64,000 nucleotides of DNA from Paracoccus saliphilus (GCF_028553805.1 NZ_CP067140.1:1798001-1862000), one strand, 5' to 3'. Shown: positions 9,058 to 17,606, numbered from the stretch's first letter. Notes: generated by a model not told the origin, from the letters alone. Numbers and translations are program-made.

Positions 9058-9795
9058 TCATGCGTGACCTAGGGCTGCACGTGCCTGCTCCAGGGTCCAC
9101 CACGGGCGAGACGCATGAATCATTCGATGACAATTGGCACAGACCAGTGCTAGGTCGCGGAGCTTGGTAGTTGCACCACATTCAAGCAGCGATACGGGTA
9201 GGGTGTGGTGGCACTCGATAAATCCGCGTCCGCGTTCGCCATAGACCGCCTCAAAGTTGAAACCGCAGACCTCGCAGACAAGGCAGCCGTCCTTATTAAG
9301 GGCGCTGGCCTTCTTCCTTTCGATTAGCCTGCGGTTCCGTTCACGACTTCTATGGATACGGACTAATAGGCGGCCTTCGGGAGCCTCGAAGTCATCTTCA
9401 CCAGGCGAAGGTATTTCTTCTGAAGCTGCGGCGCGAACGATATTCGCTACAATACGCCGCAAATCGTGTTGCCTGTTCTCAAACTCCTTCCAGACTTCAG
9501 CTTCCAGTCTATTTCCTCGCTGAAGCCCAACCTGGTGTTTCGACTGATAGTATGAATCATGTCGTCTGAAGTTTAGTAGTTTCATCGAAACGCCGTTAGC
9601 ATTACGCAATGTATCGCTTCCGGTTATCCCGAGCGCCTTCGCAACTCGTCCAATTTGCCCGGTAAGTTCCTGGACAGACGGTTTGCTTGGATCAGGATTT
9701 TCACGAGGGTGACGGAAATAGTAGTCCAGGGCGAGAAGTAATTCATCGCGTGTCCATACTGGGTTGCGCTTCTGGCGCTGAGTTTCGGTAACCAT
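9058..9795 (-). CDS. HNH endonuclease, McrA-like
   Basis: The C-terminal third of this 245-residue protein carries an HNH fold: CEVCGF, then GRGFIECHHTLPVSLL near residue 195, then LRDLALVCANCHRMIH. It contains two CxxC zinc pairs. This arrangement is typical of McrA-type nucleases that act on modified DNA. The N-terminal 100 residues (VWTRDELLLALDYYF...) resemble the DNA-binding part of predicted HNH restriction enzymes. The gene lies at the attL end, separate from the packaging genes, so it is more likely defence cargo than part of head assembly. The modified-DNA target is inferred. Confidence 0.75.
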   Translation of the reverse strand: MVTETQRQKRNPVWTRDELLLALDYYFRHPRENPDPSKPSVQELTGQIGRVAKALGITGSDTLRNANGVSMKLLNFRRHDSYYQSKHQVGLQRGNRLEAEVWKEFENRQHDLRRIVANIVRAAASEEIPSPGEDDFEAPEGRLLVRIHRSRERNRRLIERKKASALNKDGCLVCEVCGFNFEAVYGERGRGFIECHHTLPVSLLECGATTKLRDLALVCANCHRMIHASRPWWTLEQARAALGHA

Positions 9796-9883
9796 TCCTT
9801 CACCATAATATCTTGGGCTGTCCCTAGCTTACTCTAAGCGGTAACGAGGCGCGCACAAGCGGGAACGGAAGTGTTCATTCGGA

Positions 9884-9920
9884 AATAAAGAAAGCCCCGA
9901 TGCGTCAGCACCGGAGCCTT
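9884..9920 (-). terminator. Terminator-like hairpin downstream of 10101
   Basis: On the minus strand AAGGCTCCGG pairs, with one bulge, with CGGGGCTT and is followed by TCTTTATTT. It resembles the hairpin at 8994-9026. The rest of the 9796-10100 gap holds the 24-nt shared repeat and no gene that I can support. Confidence 0.5.
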
Positions 9921-9965
9921 CATTAGCCAGAGAAATTGCGGCGCCGCACCCCAGAGAAAAATAGA

Positions 9966-9989
9966 GGCCGTGCCGTGACGGTGTTTTCG
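9966..9989. repeat. 24-nt sequence shared with the tRNA-Val island
   Basis: This is the second copy of the sequence at 684-707, matching at 22 of 24 positions. It lies in the gap between two minus-strand genes of the tRNA-Asn element. Confidence 0.5.
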
Positions 9990-10100
9990 GCGATATGAAC
10001 TAGGCACTGACCGTTTTATCCCAACACGTTTGGCGGTTTGGCGACCGCCGAGTGTGTCGGACAGTATGCTATGGTTATACCCTGATCTTTGATAATCGTT

Positions 10101-10325
10101 TCATGGATTGCGATAGCTATATGACTCTTTAGTCATTTTAAGCCAGCGTTCAAATGTTGCTGGATCGTCAGTCCATGACTTGAATTCTTGCTCATTCCTT
10201 AGATTTGCCGCGGCGATCAGATGGCAAATAGTATGAGTTGCTTTGTCCTGCGACACCTCGCCTGATTTATGGGCTTCAAGAATCTTTCCGATAAGATTTT
10301 CAAGATTATCGAAGTTGATTTTCAT
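10101..10325 (-). CDS. Small hypothetical protein
   Basis: The product has 74 residues and starts MKINFDNLENLIGKILEAH. I chose the ATG at 10325 because GAGGG stands 7-8 nt before it; an in-frame extension to 10379 has no comparable site. The protein is helical and charged, with no recognised domain. The G+C content is lower than in the backbone. It lies downstream of another small gene and the inverted repeat at 10725, possibly in one transcript. Confidence 0.55.
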   Translation of the reverse strand: MKINFDNLENLIGKILEAHKSGEVSQDKATHTICHLIAAANLRNEQEFKSWTDDPATFERWLKMTKESYSYRNP

Positions 10326-10422
10326 ATGGTTCCCTCGTTTCTTGGTCCTGCCCAAACCGGGTGACGATCTGGACAGCAACTCTATAAATGCATCGGCGGA
10401 TTATTGCCAACCGGGTTTCTGG

Positions 10423-10608
10423 TTACGCCGCTTCCTCGACCTCGTAGACCTGCCGCAAGACGCGCTCATAGTCGCCAAGCGCGACTTCAAAGGCCGCGCG
10501 TGCCTGTTCCAGCATCTGATCCACGGTCAGGTCGTCATTGACGACAAACATCGCGTCAAACCCGGCATCCGGGTGCTCGATCATGACTTTGCCGATATTC
10601 GTTTTCAT
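10423..10608 (-). CDS. Small hypothetical protein
   Basis: The product has 61 residues, starts MKTNIGKVMIEHPDAGFDAM and ends in a Glu-rich helix (YEVEEAA). The ATG at 10608 is preceded by AGGA. No family is recognised. It is the first gene downstream of a perfect 10-bp inverted repeat (10725-10750), so it may be a regulated early gene of the element. Confidence 0.55.
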   Translation of the reverse strand: MKTNIGKVMIEHPDAGFDAMFVVNDDLTVDQMLEQARAAFEVALGDYERVLRQVYEVEEAA

Positions 10609-10724
10609 CGTTCGTATCCTTGTATCTGGGTTCGAAGCTTCATGCCTCGACACACAGATTCTATACGCGGGTGATTCGGGTGCGCAACAGGGATTTTCTA
10701 TCTAACCATAGGAATATAAACGAT

Positions 10725-10750
10725 TTTACGTAAGTAAGCGCTTACGTAAA
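10725..10750. promoter_or_regulatory. Perfect inverted repeat, probable operator
   Basis: Two 10-bp arms, TTTACGTAAG and CTTACGTAAA, flank a 6-bp spacer. It lies 117 bp upstream of the small gene at 10608. No T-run follows on the minus strand, which argues against a terminator. The element has no visible repressor, so a host or helper-phage protein could bind here. Confidence 0.6.
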
Positions 10751-10838
10751 GATGGTGCCCGACAGGTTCATCCGATTTTTCCACGGATGGATTCCGGCGC
10801 GATGCCAATATTGGCCAGCCTCTTGATGGCGGCATCAG

Positions 10839-11291
10839 TCACGTCACCGGCGGTGCGGTGATCCGCTGCAACCGCCGCCTGATCCGGGTGCGGTTCAATC
10901 GATAGGCCGGATTGAAAAACGGCTTCGCGGGCATCCTGCCGGTCGGCGTGCCGTCCTTGTGCTGGCGCTCATCGGTGCCGCCCTCGACCAGATGACTGTG
11001 GCGGGTGTCGCTGTCACCGGACGTAACGAGCACCTCGTATTCGCCAGCCTTACGCTGACCGCCATCGGCAGAATGTGCGGGCGTCGTCTCACCGGGGCCG
11101 GTGACATGGATGGACTCGATCAGGTCGCCACTGCGCCGGGACGATTCAGCAAGCTGGCGCATGTCGGCGGCAAGTTCCTCGCCGGACTTGACCAGTGCAG
11201 GGCGCAGCTTCTCGGCAGCCGCGATCTTGGCGCGTTCGAATTTCCGGGCGATATCATCGGCACCGATGACGTATTGACGACGCTGTGCCAT
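10839..11291 (-). CDS. HK97 gp10-family phage protein
   Basis: The 150-residue protein resembles the HK97-gp10 head-completion/tail-connection family: an N-terminal helix with AAAEKLRPALVKSGEELAADMRQLA, then a beta-rich segment YEVLVTSGDSDTRHSHLVEGGT, then MPAKPFFNPAYR. In phages these proteins join heads to tails. The start codon touches the stop of the connector gene upstream, as in HK97-like morphogenesis operons. That suits an element that completes heads so that they can accept tails. Confidence 0.75.
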   Translation of the reverse strand: MAQRRQYVIGADDIARKFERAKIAAAEKLRPALVKSGEELAADMRQLAESSRRSGDLIESIHVTGPGETTPAHSADGGQRKAGEYEVLVTSGDSDTRHSHLVEGGTDERQHKDGTPTGRMPAKPFFNPAYRLNRTRIRRRLQRITAPPVT

Positions 11292-11590
11292 CAGCTTGCC
11301 TCCGCGACATGACCGGTGATGCGGTCTTTCAGCGGCGACAGCAGGTCGGTCACGCCATAGGGCAGCGAATACGGATTGGCGAAGGTGACGCCCTCGCGGT
11401 TCTCATACTGATGGGCGATCAGCAGCAGTGCCGCTTGAATCATCAGGGCGTTGGTTTCGTCAAAGGTCGCGCCGGTATAAGCCGCAACCCATGCAGCGGC
11501 TACGTTGCTGTAATGGGTCAAAAGCCGGTCGTCGTCGCTATGGTCAAGATTCAGATGCGACCGGATCAGGTCGAGGGACAGGGCAGGCAT
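11291..11590 (-). CDS. Head-tail connector (gp6-like)
   Basis: From the ATG at 11590 the product has 99 residues and starts MPALSLDLIRSHLNLD. It continues DDRLLTHYSNVAAAWVAAYTGATF, the signature of gp6-like connectors, and ends with SLPYGVTDLLSPLKDR. An in-frame extension to 11653 reads unlike the family and is probably not translated. No good ribosome site is visible. The AT-rich ATPase-TOPRIM insert lies just upstream and may have separated this gene from its original leader. Confidence 0.75.
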   Translation of the reverse strand: MPALSLDLIRSHLNLDHSDDDRLLTHYSNVAAAWVAAYTGATFDETNALMIQAALLLIAHQYENREGVTFANPYSLPYGVTDLLSPLKDRITGHVAEAS

Positions 11591-11732
11591 ACAAGGAAAC
11601 TCGCAACAAACATAGATAGGCTTGAATATAACATCCAATCGTTGCAACCGCAACGATCAGAAAAATCTATTTCGACCGTATCTTGTGTGCGCCTCACATC
11701 GCCGGTTCTGTGATAGAGAGCAAAATCCCAGA

Positions 11733-12404
11733 CTATCCCGGGGTTTGCTTTTCCTCCCATTCTAGTTCGACAACGTTACGAACAAATCTAGAAAACTCTG
11801 GAATAGAATCTAATTGAAACGGAATGATATTGTCGTAAAATGCCCATCCCACGGTAGGTCGTAAATTGGCTGAAGCACCCGCCAAATAGGCTTGGACTGT
11901 CCTTTTGCTTAGCTTGTTTAACTCGCCATCAGAGTTTGCCAATTCAATAAATTTTTGAGCCTCAGATAACACTTCACTTTCCGGAGATATCTCTAATGCT
12001 AAGTCCTCCAAACTTCCCGCTTCTTTAGGTCTTGGGAAGGAGTAAAAACTGAATTTCTTTCCGTTCGCAATTTCGGTATCTCCCGCTAATACTCTAGGGA
12101 GTCCATTTTTCTCAAAGTTTCTGATTGCCTCGTCACGGCAAGAGTCTGCATTATTGTCTGCATCAACGATAACAGCGAGTGATTTCACCGTTGAACTGAA
12201 ATGAGCAGACTTTATAACTAACGATAGATGCGTCCAAACGGAGCTTTTCCCACCGCAAACGATCACACGGCATATATTCTGCTCGACTTCCAGCTGCTCT
12301 AACACGCGATCAAGAAATATCGCGTCATCCTGCCCCTCAACCAATATAAGAATAGCATAGTTATATTCGGGTTTCTTTGAGTCGAAATATTTTCCTTTCA
12401 TCAC
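11733..12404 (-). CDS. TOPRIM protein (DUF3226-like), partner of the ATPase
   Basis: The 223-residue protein shows a TOPRIM layout: LILVEGQDDAIFLDRVL near residue 20 (Glu plus acidic pair), SLAVIVDADNNADSCRD near 75 (DxD), and GSLEDLALE near 130. These match the metal-binding acids of OLD-type and DUF3226 nucleases. It overlaps the ATPase gene by 4 bp, so the two are translationally coupled. ATPase-TOPRIM pairs such as OLD, Gabija and PARIS block phage; PARIS uses a DUF4435 TOPRIM, which this resembles only in outline. The G+C content is low for this genome, which suggests transfer. Confidence 0.7.
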   Translation of the reverse strand: MMKGKYFDSKKPEYNYAILILVEGQDDAIFLDRVLEQLEVEQNICRVIVCGGKSSVWTHLSLVIKSAHFSSTVKSLAVIVDADNNADSCRDEAIRNFEKNGLPRVLAGDTEIANGKKFSFYSFPRPKEAGSLEDLALEISPESEVLSEAQKFIELANSDGELNKLSKRTVQAYLAGASANLRPTVGWAFYDNIIPFQLDSIPEFSRFVRNVVELEWEEKQTPG

Positions 12405-13483
12405 CGAATCTCCACATTTAGATCCAGCGCACTATGGACTTCGTCGGTGCTGTAAGTCACACATTTATGAAATTCATCAAATTCATCAACTCTGATATAC
12501 TGATAATCAGAGCTGCGTTTAGCATTGTCCACTCCAGTTGCTGTCGCTCTAATAGATTCACGACTATGTGTGATCGCAAATAACTGAACTTCTTCTGTTA
12601 ACGAGATCTCCGCCAATATTTCCCAAAGTTTAGGTATAATGGAAAAGTGTAATGCTGAATCCAATTCATCAATGAACACGACTCCACCATGGGAAATCAT
12701 GACTGATGAAACAATTTCCGCTAATGCGCGCAAACCTCCTCCCATCAAGGCGAGAGGGGTAAACATCTCTCCCAAGGTGGAAACATATAATTGAGCATTA
12801 TTTGCATCTTGCAGGACAATAATATCAGAAATATTTGGGTTTAATATTCTTAGATATTCTATGAATTTATCTTTCTTCCCCATCTTCACGAGCTTACTAA
12901 AACGGTCTGATATCTCGCGCGGATGGCTAGGAGCGAATTGAGAAAGGTAAACGCCTGTTGAGGTAAAAGCGGTTCCATAGTTTGCCGATGTGGTGTTTAT
13001 ATTTTCTCCTGCCTGCGTGGAGAACATATGTAACTTCCCAGTTGAGTTCTCTCCATATTTCGCAGATAAGTTAATCCCATCAACTGCTTGAGCGTTTAGT
13101 TGATTAAGTGCCGCCTTGGCTTCATTACTGACATTTGTTGAGATCGATACCTTTAGATCATCATCCGGCTTCCCATAATTCATGATGATTTCTAATGGGC
13201 CATGTTTGGTTTCGACTCGAATCTGCGCTTCGTCATGAATGTTTGGAAGTAGAATTTTAAGATCATCACCACTTAATGGTATGCCGCGCCAATTAAAAGG
13301 TCGTATCAGGCAAATTGGATTCGCCAAATCAATAGACAAGAATAGCGTTTCTAAAATGGCTGATTTTCCGCTGCCATTAATTCCACTAAATATGTTTATG
13401 CCTTTTAGTTCATTAATTTCAAGGCTCTTAAAAATTCTGAAATTCTTCACATCAAGGGAGTGGAAGAAATAATTGCTTCCCAT
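12401..13483 (-). CDS. OLD-like AAA ATPase of a two-gene defence module
   Basis: The 360-residue protein has Walker A GINGSGKSAILE near residue 35, a degenerate ABC-type signature in LALMGGGLRALAEI near 245, Walker B GGVVFIDELDSALH near 268, and an H-loop in FAITHSRESI. This is the ABC/SMC-like ATPase architecture of OLD and AriA-type proteins. The TOPRIM nuclease domain that OLD carries in one chain is encoded here by the next gene. The pair is AT-rich and interrupts the packaging genes, as expected of inserted cargo. The anti-phage role is inferred. Confidence 0.75.
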   Translation of the reverse strand: MGSNYFFHSLDVKNFRIFKSLEINELKGINIFSGINGSGKSAILETLFLSIDLANPICLIRPFNWRGIPLSGDDLKILLPNIHDEAQIRVETKHGPLEIIMNYGKPDDDLKVSISTNVSNEAKAALNQLNAQAVDGINLSAKYGENSTGKLHMFSTQAGENINTTSANYGTAFTSTGVYLSQFAPSHPREISDRFSKLVKMGKKDKFIEYLRILNPNISDIIVLQDANNAQLYVSTLGEMFTPLALMGGGLRALAEIVSSVMISHGGVVFIDELDSALHFSIIPKLWEILAEISLTEEVQLFAITHSRESIRATATGVDNAKRSSDYQYIRVDEFDEFHKCVTYSTDEVHSALDLNVEIR

Positions 13484-13524
13484 TATTTATTGCCCTCCTA
13501 TAGCTCCCACTATCTCTATCGTGC

Positions 13525-13884
13525 CTAACTTTGCCGGGCAAGAAGTGTTTTGATGCGCTCCTGCCTTTGCTTGTGGCGGTCGTGACAAGGCTTGCACAAC
13601 GGCTGCCAGTTGCTGTGATTCCAGAATAGCGCCTTGTCGCCCTTATGCGGTGTGATGTGATCTACAACGGTCGCTGTATCGCCGCACATCCGGCATACCG
13701 GGTGATAGCGCAGGTAGTCGGCACGGGCCTTTTCCCATTCGCGCGTATAGCCACGCTGCCGGGATGACGGTCTGCGCTGATCGTGGCGGCGTTTGCGTTC
13801 GCGGGTCTTTTCGACCTGACAGGCACAAATCTGATCACCGGGCACGATGGCACCGCATGAGCATAATCTTGGCGGACGTGGCAT
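13525..13884 (-). CDS. Phage HNH endonuclease (packaging type)
   Basis: The 119-residue protein has CSCGAIVPGDQICAC at the start. Then comes RGYTREWEKARADYLRYHP, with VCRMCGDTATVVDHITPHKG near residue 66 and WNHSNWQPLCKPCHDRH near 88. This is the small HNH family found beside terminase and capsid genes in HK97-like phages and in capsid-forming satellites, where it helps the terminase cut DNA. No terminase is present here. It starts on the stop codon of the preceding gene. Confidence 0.8.
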   Translation of the reverse strand: MPRPPRLCSCGAIVPGDQICACQVEKTRERKRRHDQRRPSSRQRGYTREWEKARADYLRYHPVCRMCGDTATVVDHITPHKGDKALFWNHSNWQPLCKPCHDRHKQRQERIKTLLARQS

Positions 13885-14528
13885 TAGAGACTCTTGAGGC
13901 GCTGTAACCCGGCCCGGTCATAGGCAGGATCGAAACCCTGTTCCTCGATCTGGCGAAGCTGTTCCGGTGTGTAAGCGGTGCTGGTCTTGGGCTGATCGTC
14001 AGCGTCGTCATTGGACAGACTGGGCGTCAGCTTCATCAGCCGATCGATATGGGCCGTGAATGCTGCCTCTATCTCTGCCGGTGAAGCTGCCCATGTCTCA
14101 GCAGGTGACCAGCCAAGCCAGCCCGTCGCGTAACTGTAGAGGGTTTTGAAATACTCGCGCAGCGGCACCGGTTCTTGGGTGCCGCTGTTGCTGGCGCGGC
14201 TAGATGCTTCATTGTCAGCATCATCATCGCCGGAGGTGAGCACGGCAGCGATGACAGCCAGACAAGCGGCTTGCGTAGAAAGGATAAAAGACGCAAGCGG
14301 CTTGTCTGACCAGTGGGCGAGGTAAGCGTGGGCCTCGCCCTGATCCGTCGCGGTGGCGAGTATAACCGCGCGGAATGTCGTGAAGGACTGCTTCAACAGC
14401 CCATCATATGCACCGGCGATACCGCCGGGCAGGTTGTCGAGTGCGACAGCAGCCCGCAGCGATGCCCGAAGCGTGAGTGACGTGTCATCACGTTCCAAGG
14501 TCACCTCATATGCGGGCTGCATGGTCAT
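13884..14528 (-). CDS. Tail-assembly-chaperone-like phage protein
   Basis: The 214-residue protein seems to have two parts. The N-terminal part (YEVTLERDDTSLTLRASLRAAVAL) resembles the beta-rich GTA gp10-like domain also seen at 16069. The middle part, LGWSPAETWAASPAEIEAAFTAHIDRL near residue 140, resembles GTA/phage tail chaperones with the P-x-E-x-W-x-A-T/S-P pattern. The C-terminus is polar. In phages these proteins guide tail tape-measure assembly; no tape-measure gene is present here. The assignment comes from motif likeness only. Confidence 0.5.
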   Translation of the reverse strand: MTMQPAYEVTLERDDTSLTLRASLRAAVALDNLPGGIAGAYDGLLKQSFTTFRAVILATATDQGEAHAYLAHWSDKPLASFILSTQAACLAVIAAVLTSGDDDADNEASSRASNSGTQEPVPLREYFKTLYSYATGWLGWSPAETWAASPAEIEAAFTAHIDRLMKLTPSLSNDDADDQPKTSTAYTPEQLRQIEEQGFDPAYDRAGLQRLKSL

Positions 14529-14531
14529 GGA

Positions 14532-16076
14532 TCAGGCAGCAGCCATGACCAGTTTCTTGAAGGCGTCCGGACGCACAACGCCAGCGCCGACACGGCGGCG
14601 GGCATGGTAGCGCATGAGACCATTGACGCGGACGCTGTAAGGGTCAGCCAGCATCGCCAGCGACACCCGGTCATAGATGCGGTAACCGCGCTTGAAGTCA
14701 CCAAAGATGATCGGCGCTTCCGTGGTCGCGACATCCGGCATATCGATAGCCTCGATCACCGGACGGCCCAGAATCGTTTCCGGCTGACCTGCCTGATAGG
14801 ATGGCTGCCACAGGTAATTGCCGTGGCCGTCTTTCAGGGTGCGGATCGCCGCAAGGGTGCTGCCATTCATGACCCACGTGCCGGCGTTCCGGTAAGTCGC
14901 AGGCATCGAATACATCAGGGCAATCAGTTCGTCCGGATCGATGTCGGTCGCGCTGACTGCGGCAAGCGTGTCGATGTTGGCATCCGTCATGAAGCCCGCA
15001 GGTTCATCATTGGCGGCAACGCCCTCGACAAACGCCAGCGCCTCTTTCTGTCCGAAGTCCTCGGCCAGTGCCAGATTGACCTCGGACAGCACATTGGCGG
15101 AATCCTCGACAAGCTGAAGGCTGATATCGACATAGGTGGCGATCTCATTGACCGACAGTTTCATCTGCCCAAAGGTCGGCTGGCTGCCGGTGCGGGTTGC
15201 GGTCTCGCCAACCCAAGCGGCATTAGTAACACCGGTGCGCTTCGGCAGGACGAGGCTGGCCGAAGCGGTCTGGCGCACGTCAGCGATGGCGCGGATGGGC
15301 GAGTATTCGACCAGATTGCGCAGGAATTCGGCGCTGACTTCCTCGGGGGCCAGAACGTGGTTGGCGGTATCGTTCGCCGTGGACAGTGCCTTGGTTTCGA
15401 CACCGGTCTGCAGGTATTCGATGAATGCCGATTTCTGTTCAAAGTCGCCTTGAATGACGGCAGGTGCCTTGATCGCCGATTTGGCTTCCAGCTTTTCAAG
15501 CCGTGCCTTCATGGCGTCGAAAGTCTTCATGTCGATACCCGGCGCGTCATTGGCCGGAGCCTCTGCCTTGGTTTCGACTTCGTCTTTGACCTCGGGGGTC
15601 GCTTCTTCGTTTTCCACTACAAAATTCTCCTGATTACTCGTGGATTTTACTGAGGTGATCTGCGCATCCGGATGGCTCGGGATGGCAACAATGCTGACTT
15701 CGCGAAGGTCGAGGGCGGTAATGGTCCGGCCCTTGCCATGTCGCTGCGCCTGCTTGGTGACGAAACCGATGGACAGACCAGACACGGCACCGGCCTTGAT
15801 CATGGCGTGAACCTCGCGGGCGCGCTCGACACTCTCGACCAGCAGCTTGCCCTTGACGGTCAGTCCTTCGGCGGATTCTTCAATCTGGTCCCATACGCCG
15901 ACGACCTCGGCCTGATCATGCGACCAGAGCATCGGCAGCTTGTCAGGTGCGGTGAAGGCACCTTTCTGGATCAGGTCGCCAACGCGATCAGGACCAGAGA
16001 AAGGCCAAGCGGTGCCGGTGATTTCGCCAGCGTCACTGACTTCAAGCGCGGCTTTGATTTCCAGACGTTCACTCAT
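14532..16076 (-). CDS. Fused HK97 prohead protease and major capsid protein
   Basis: From the ATG at 16076 (AAGAAGG 8 nt upstream) the product has 514 residues. Residues 1-150 are an S78 prohead protease with His in LWSHDQAEVVG and Ser in SGLSIGFVTK. An acidic linker and a coiled-coil delta region (MKTFDAMKARLEKLEAKS) follow. From about residue 215 comes the HK97 capsid fold, including VEYSPIRAIADVRQT, WVGETATRTGSQPTFGQ, ETILGRPVIEA and FGDFKRGYRIYDR. The protease would have to cut itself free during head maturation. The start overlaps the upstream gene by 8 bp. Confidence 0.88.
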   Translation of the reverse strand: MSERLEIKAALEVSDAGEITGTAWPFSGPDRVGDLIQKGAFTAPDKLPMLWSHDQAEVVGVWDQIEESAEGLTVKGKLLVESVERAREVHAMIKAGAVSGLSIGFVTKQAQRHGKGRTITALDLREVSIVAIPSHPDAQITSVKSTSNQENFVVENEEATPEVKDEVETKAEAPANDAPGIDMKTFDAMKARLEKLEAKSAIKAPAVIQGDFEQKSAFIEYLQTGVETKALSTANDTANHVLAPEEVSAEFLRNLVEYSPIRAIADVRQTASASLVLPKRTGVTNAAWVGETATRTGSQPTFGQMKLSVNEIATYVDISLQLVEDSANVLSEVNLALAEDFGQKEALAFVEGVAANDEPAGFMTDANIDTLAAVSATDIDPDELIALMYSMPATYRNAGTWVMNGSTLAAIRTLKDGHGNYLWQPSYQAGQPETILGRPVIEAIDMPDVATTEAPIIFGDFKRGYRIYDRVSLAMLADPYSVRVNGLMRYHARRRVGAGVVRPDAFKKLVMAAA

Positions 16077-16395
16077 CGGCGTTACCTTCTTCATCGTCAC
16101 CGCCCCAACGTGCGGCCAGAATGTCCATAGCCAGCGGCAGGGTCTCTGCGATGGGTCGATTGCGGGCGTAAGTCTCGATCAGCCGGGCGGCTTCCTCGGG
16201 ATTCGTATCTGCGCCGATCATTCCAAGCCGGATGATTTCGATCAGGTCGGACAGCCGGAAGTCGCCGCGCGTCAGGCGCAGAAACAGATTGCCGACGCCG
16301 GTGCTGGTCAGGCGTTCCAGTTCGATCACTATTGGATCGGTCAGGGTGAAATTGCGTTCCCCGTCGCCGAAGAACGCGCGATGCGTGATGGTCAT
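16069..16395 (-). CDS. GTA gp10-like tail assembly chaperone
   Basis: The 108-residue protein reads TITHRAFFGDGERNFTLTDPIVIELE, then LRLTRGDFRLSDLIEIIRLGMIG, then ARLIETYARNRPIAETLPLAMDILAARWG. This closely follows the gp10 protein of the Rhodobacter gene transfer agent (Phage_TAC_11-like). It overlaps the portal stop by 4 bp and the capsid start by 8 bp, so the three are one translational unit. In the GTA it acts with tail genes, which are absent here. Confidence 0.7.
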   Translation of the reverse strand: MTITHRAFFGDGERNFTLTDPIVIELERLTSTGVGNLFLRLTRGDFRLSDLIEIIRLGMIGADTNPEEAARLIETYARNRPIAETLPLAMDILAARWGGDDEEGNADE

Positions 16396-17606
16396 TCGTC
16401 ATTCTCATCTGTGGAATCTGCCGGTGTGGGTGCTGCGCCGGTCGAAGTATAAGGATTGTCGAGGCTGTCACCGCCGGTGATCGGCGGCATGTTCATGCGC
16501 TGCCTGACATCGTTCGCGGTCATTACGCCCATGCTGCGATACTGACCGAAGGCGGTAGCACGGGCAGCATGATCCACCGACAGCATGTCGTCGGCGTTGC
16601 CCTCGATATAGAAGGCAGCGCGATCCTCGGGTGCGATCAGGGCGCGGCTATACGCAGCCTGCCAGCGTGCGATCCACGGGCGCAGGGTGCCGGTCAGAAA
16701 CTCGCGCTGTGCCTGTTCGTAATTCGACCAGGTGGCGCGGCTCATCTCAAACAACGATGACGGCGGCACGCCGAAAGCTCGGGCGATCTCGCGAATCTGT
16801 TCGCGCCGGACCTCGGAGAATTCGGAATCCGCCAGCTTGTGGGCGATCTCTTGAAAATCCATGCCTTCATCAAGGATCGCGGTCGATCCTGAATTCTCAC
16901 CGCCATGCGCGTTGAACCAGCTTGCCTCAATTTTCTTTGAGGCTTCGACATCCAGAGCCTTTTCATGCTTGATGACGCCGGAAGGACGACCGCCATTCTT
17001 GAAGAATCCGGACAGGTGCTTTTCGGCAGCGATAGTCAAGCCGATGGCGTCTTTCGCCAAGGTGATCGGGCTGATGCCACCAAGGGCCTGAATGTGCAGA
17101 ATCTCGGAGTAGGGCAGAACCTGATCGCCGCCATCTTGAAGCCGGATGCGGTAGCTGGGTTCCCCGTAAGGGTCGAGTTCGATGCTGACGGCTCCGGGCG
17201 CGATCCGCAGCATGAACAGCGGGGTGCCATCTTGACTGCGACCAATCTGCGCAAAGCCGTTACCGTGCAGCAGGGCATCGGTCGTGATCTGTTCGCGGAA
17301 GGCTTCGGCGCTGGTCCAGTCATTGCTGTGATCATGGATCAGCGGATAGGCCGGGTGATCCTTGGCAGCCTCGCGCGTCTCTTGATCGTAGACCTTGAAG
17401 GGCAAGGTGGCGACAGATTCAGCGATCAGCGAAACAGCACGCCGGACAGCAGGCACCTGCATCGCCGATTGCGCGGTGACGCTGATACCGGTGCTGGATG
17501 GTGTGATACCGAAAATCTCATACGCTGCCGGATCGGTCAGCGTGACAGCGGATTTCGTTTCGATGGGATCGGATTGCCCGAATACACGGGCAATCCGCTG
17601 GAACAT
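16392..17606 (-). CDS. HK97-family portal protein
   Basis: The protein of about 404 residues has portal-family blocks: VPAVRRAVSLIAESVATLPFKVY near residue 55, LLHGNGFAQIGRS near 110, LSGFFKNGGRPSGVIKH near 215, and EIARAFGVPPSSLFEMSRATWSNYEQAQREF near 285. The portal forms the DNA entry ring of the head and the dock for the terminase. I prefer the ATG at 17606 over a GTG two codons upstream. It is the first gene after a promoter-like sequence, at the start of the head operon. Confidence 0.88.
   Translation of the reverse strand: MFQRIARVFGQSDPIETKSAVTLTDPAAYEIFGITPSSTGISVTAQSAMQVPAVRRAVSLIAESVATLPFKVYDQETREAAKDHPAYPLIHDHSNDWTSAEAFREQITTDALLHGNGFAQIGRSQDGTPLFMLRIAPGAVSIELDPYGEPSYRIRLQDGGDQVLPYSEILHIQALGGISPITLAKDAIGLTIAAEKHLSGFFKNGGRPSGVIKHEKALDVEASKKIEASWFNAHGGENSGSTAILDEGMDFQEIAHKLADSEFSEVRREQIREIARAFGVPPSSLFEMSRATWSNYEQAQREFLTGTLRPWIARWQAAYSRALIAPEDRAAFYIEGNADDMLSVDHAARATAFGQYRSMGVMTANDVRQRMNMPPITGGDSLDNPYTSTGAAPTPADSTDENDE

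Noticed and set aside
12401..13483. Firm PARIS (AriA-AriB) identification
   Set aside because: Layout is similar but the proteins are shorter and the TOPRIM partner looks DUF3226-like rather than DUF4435.
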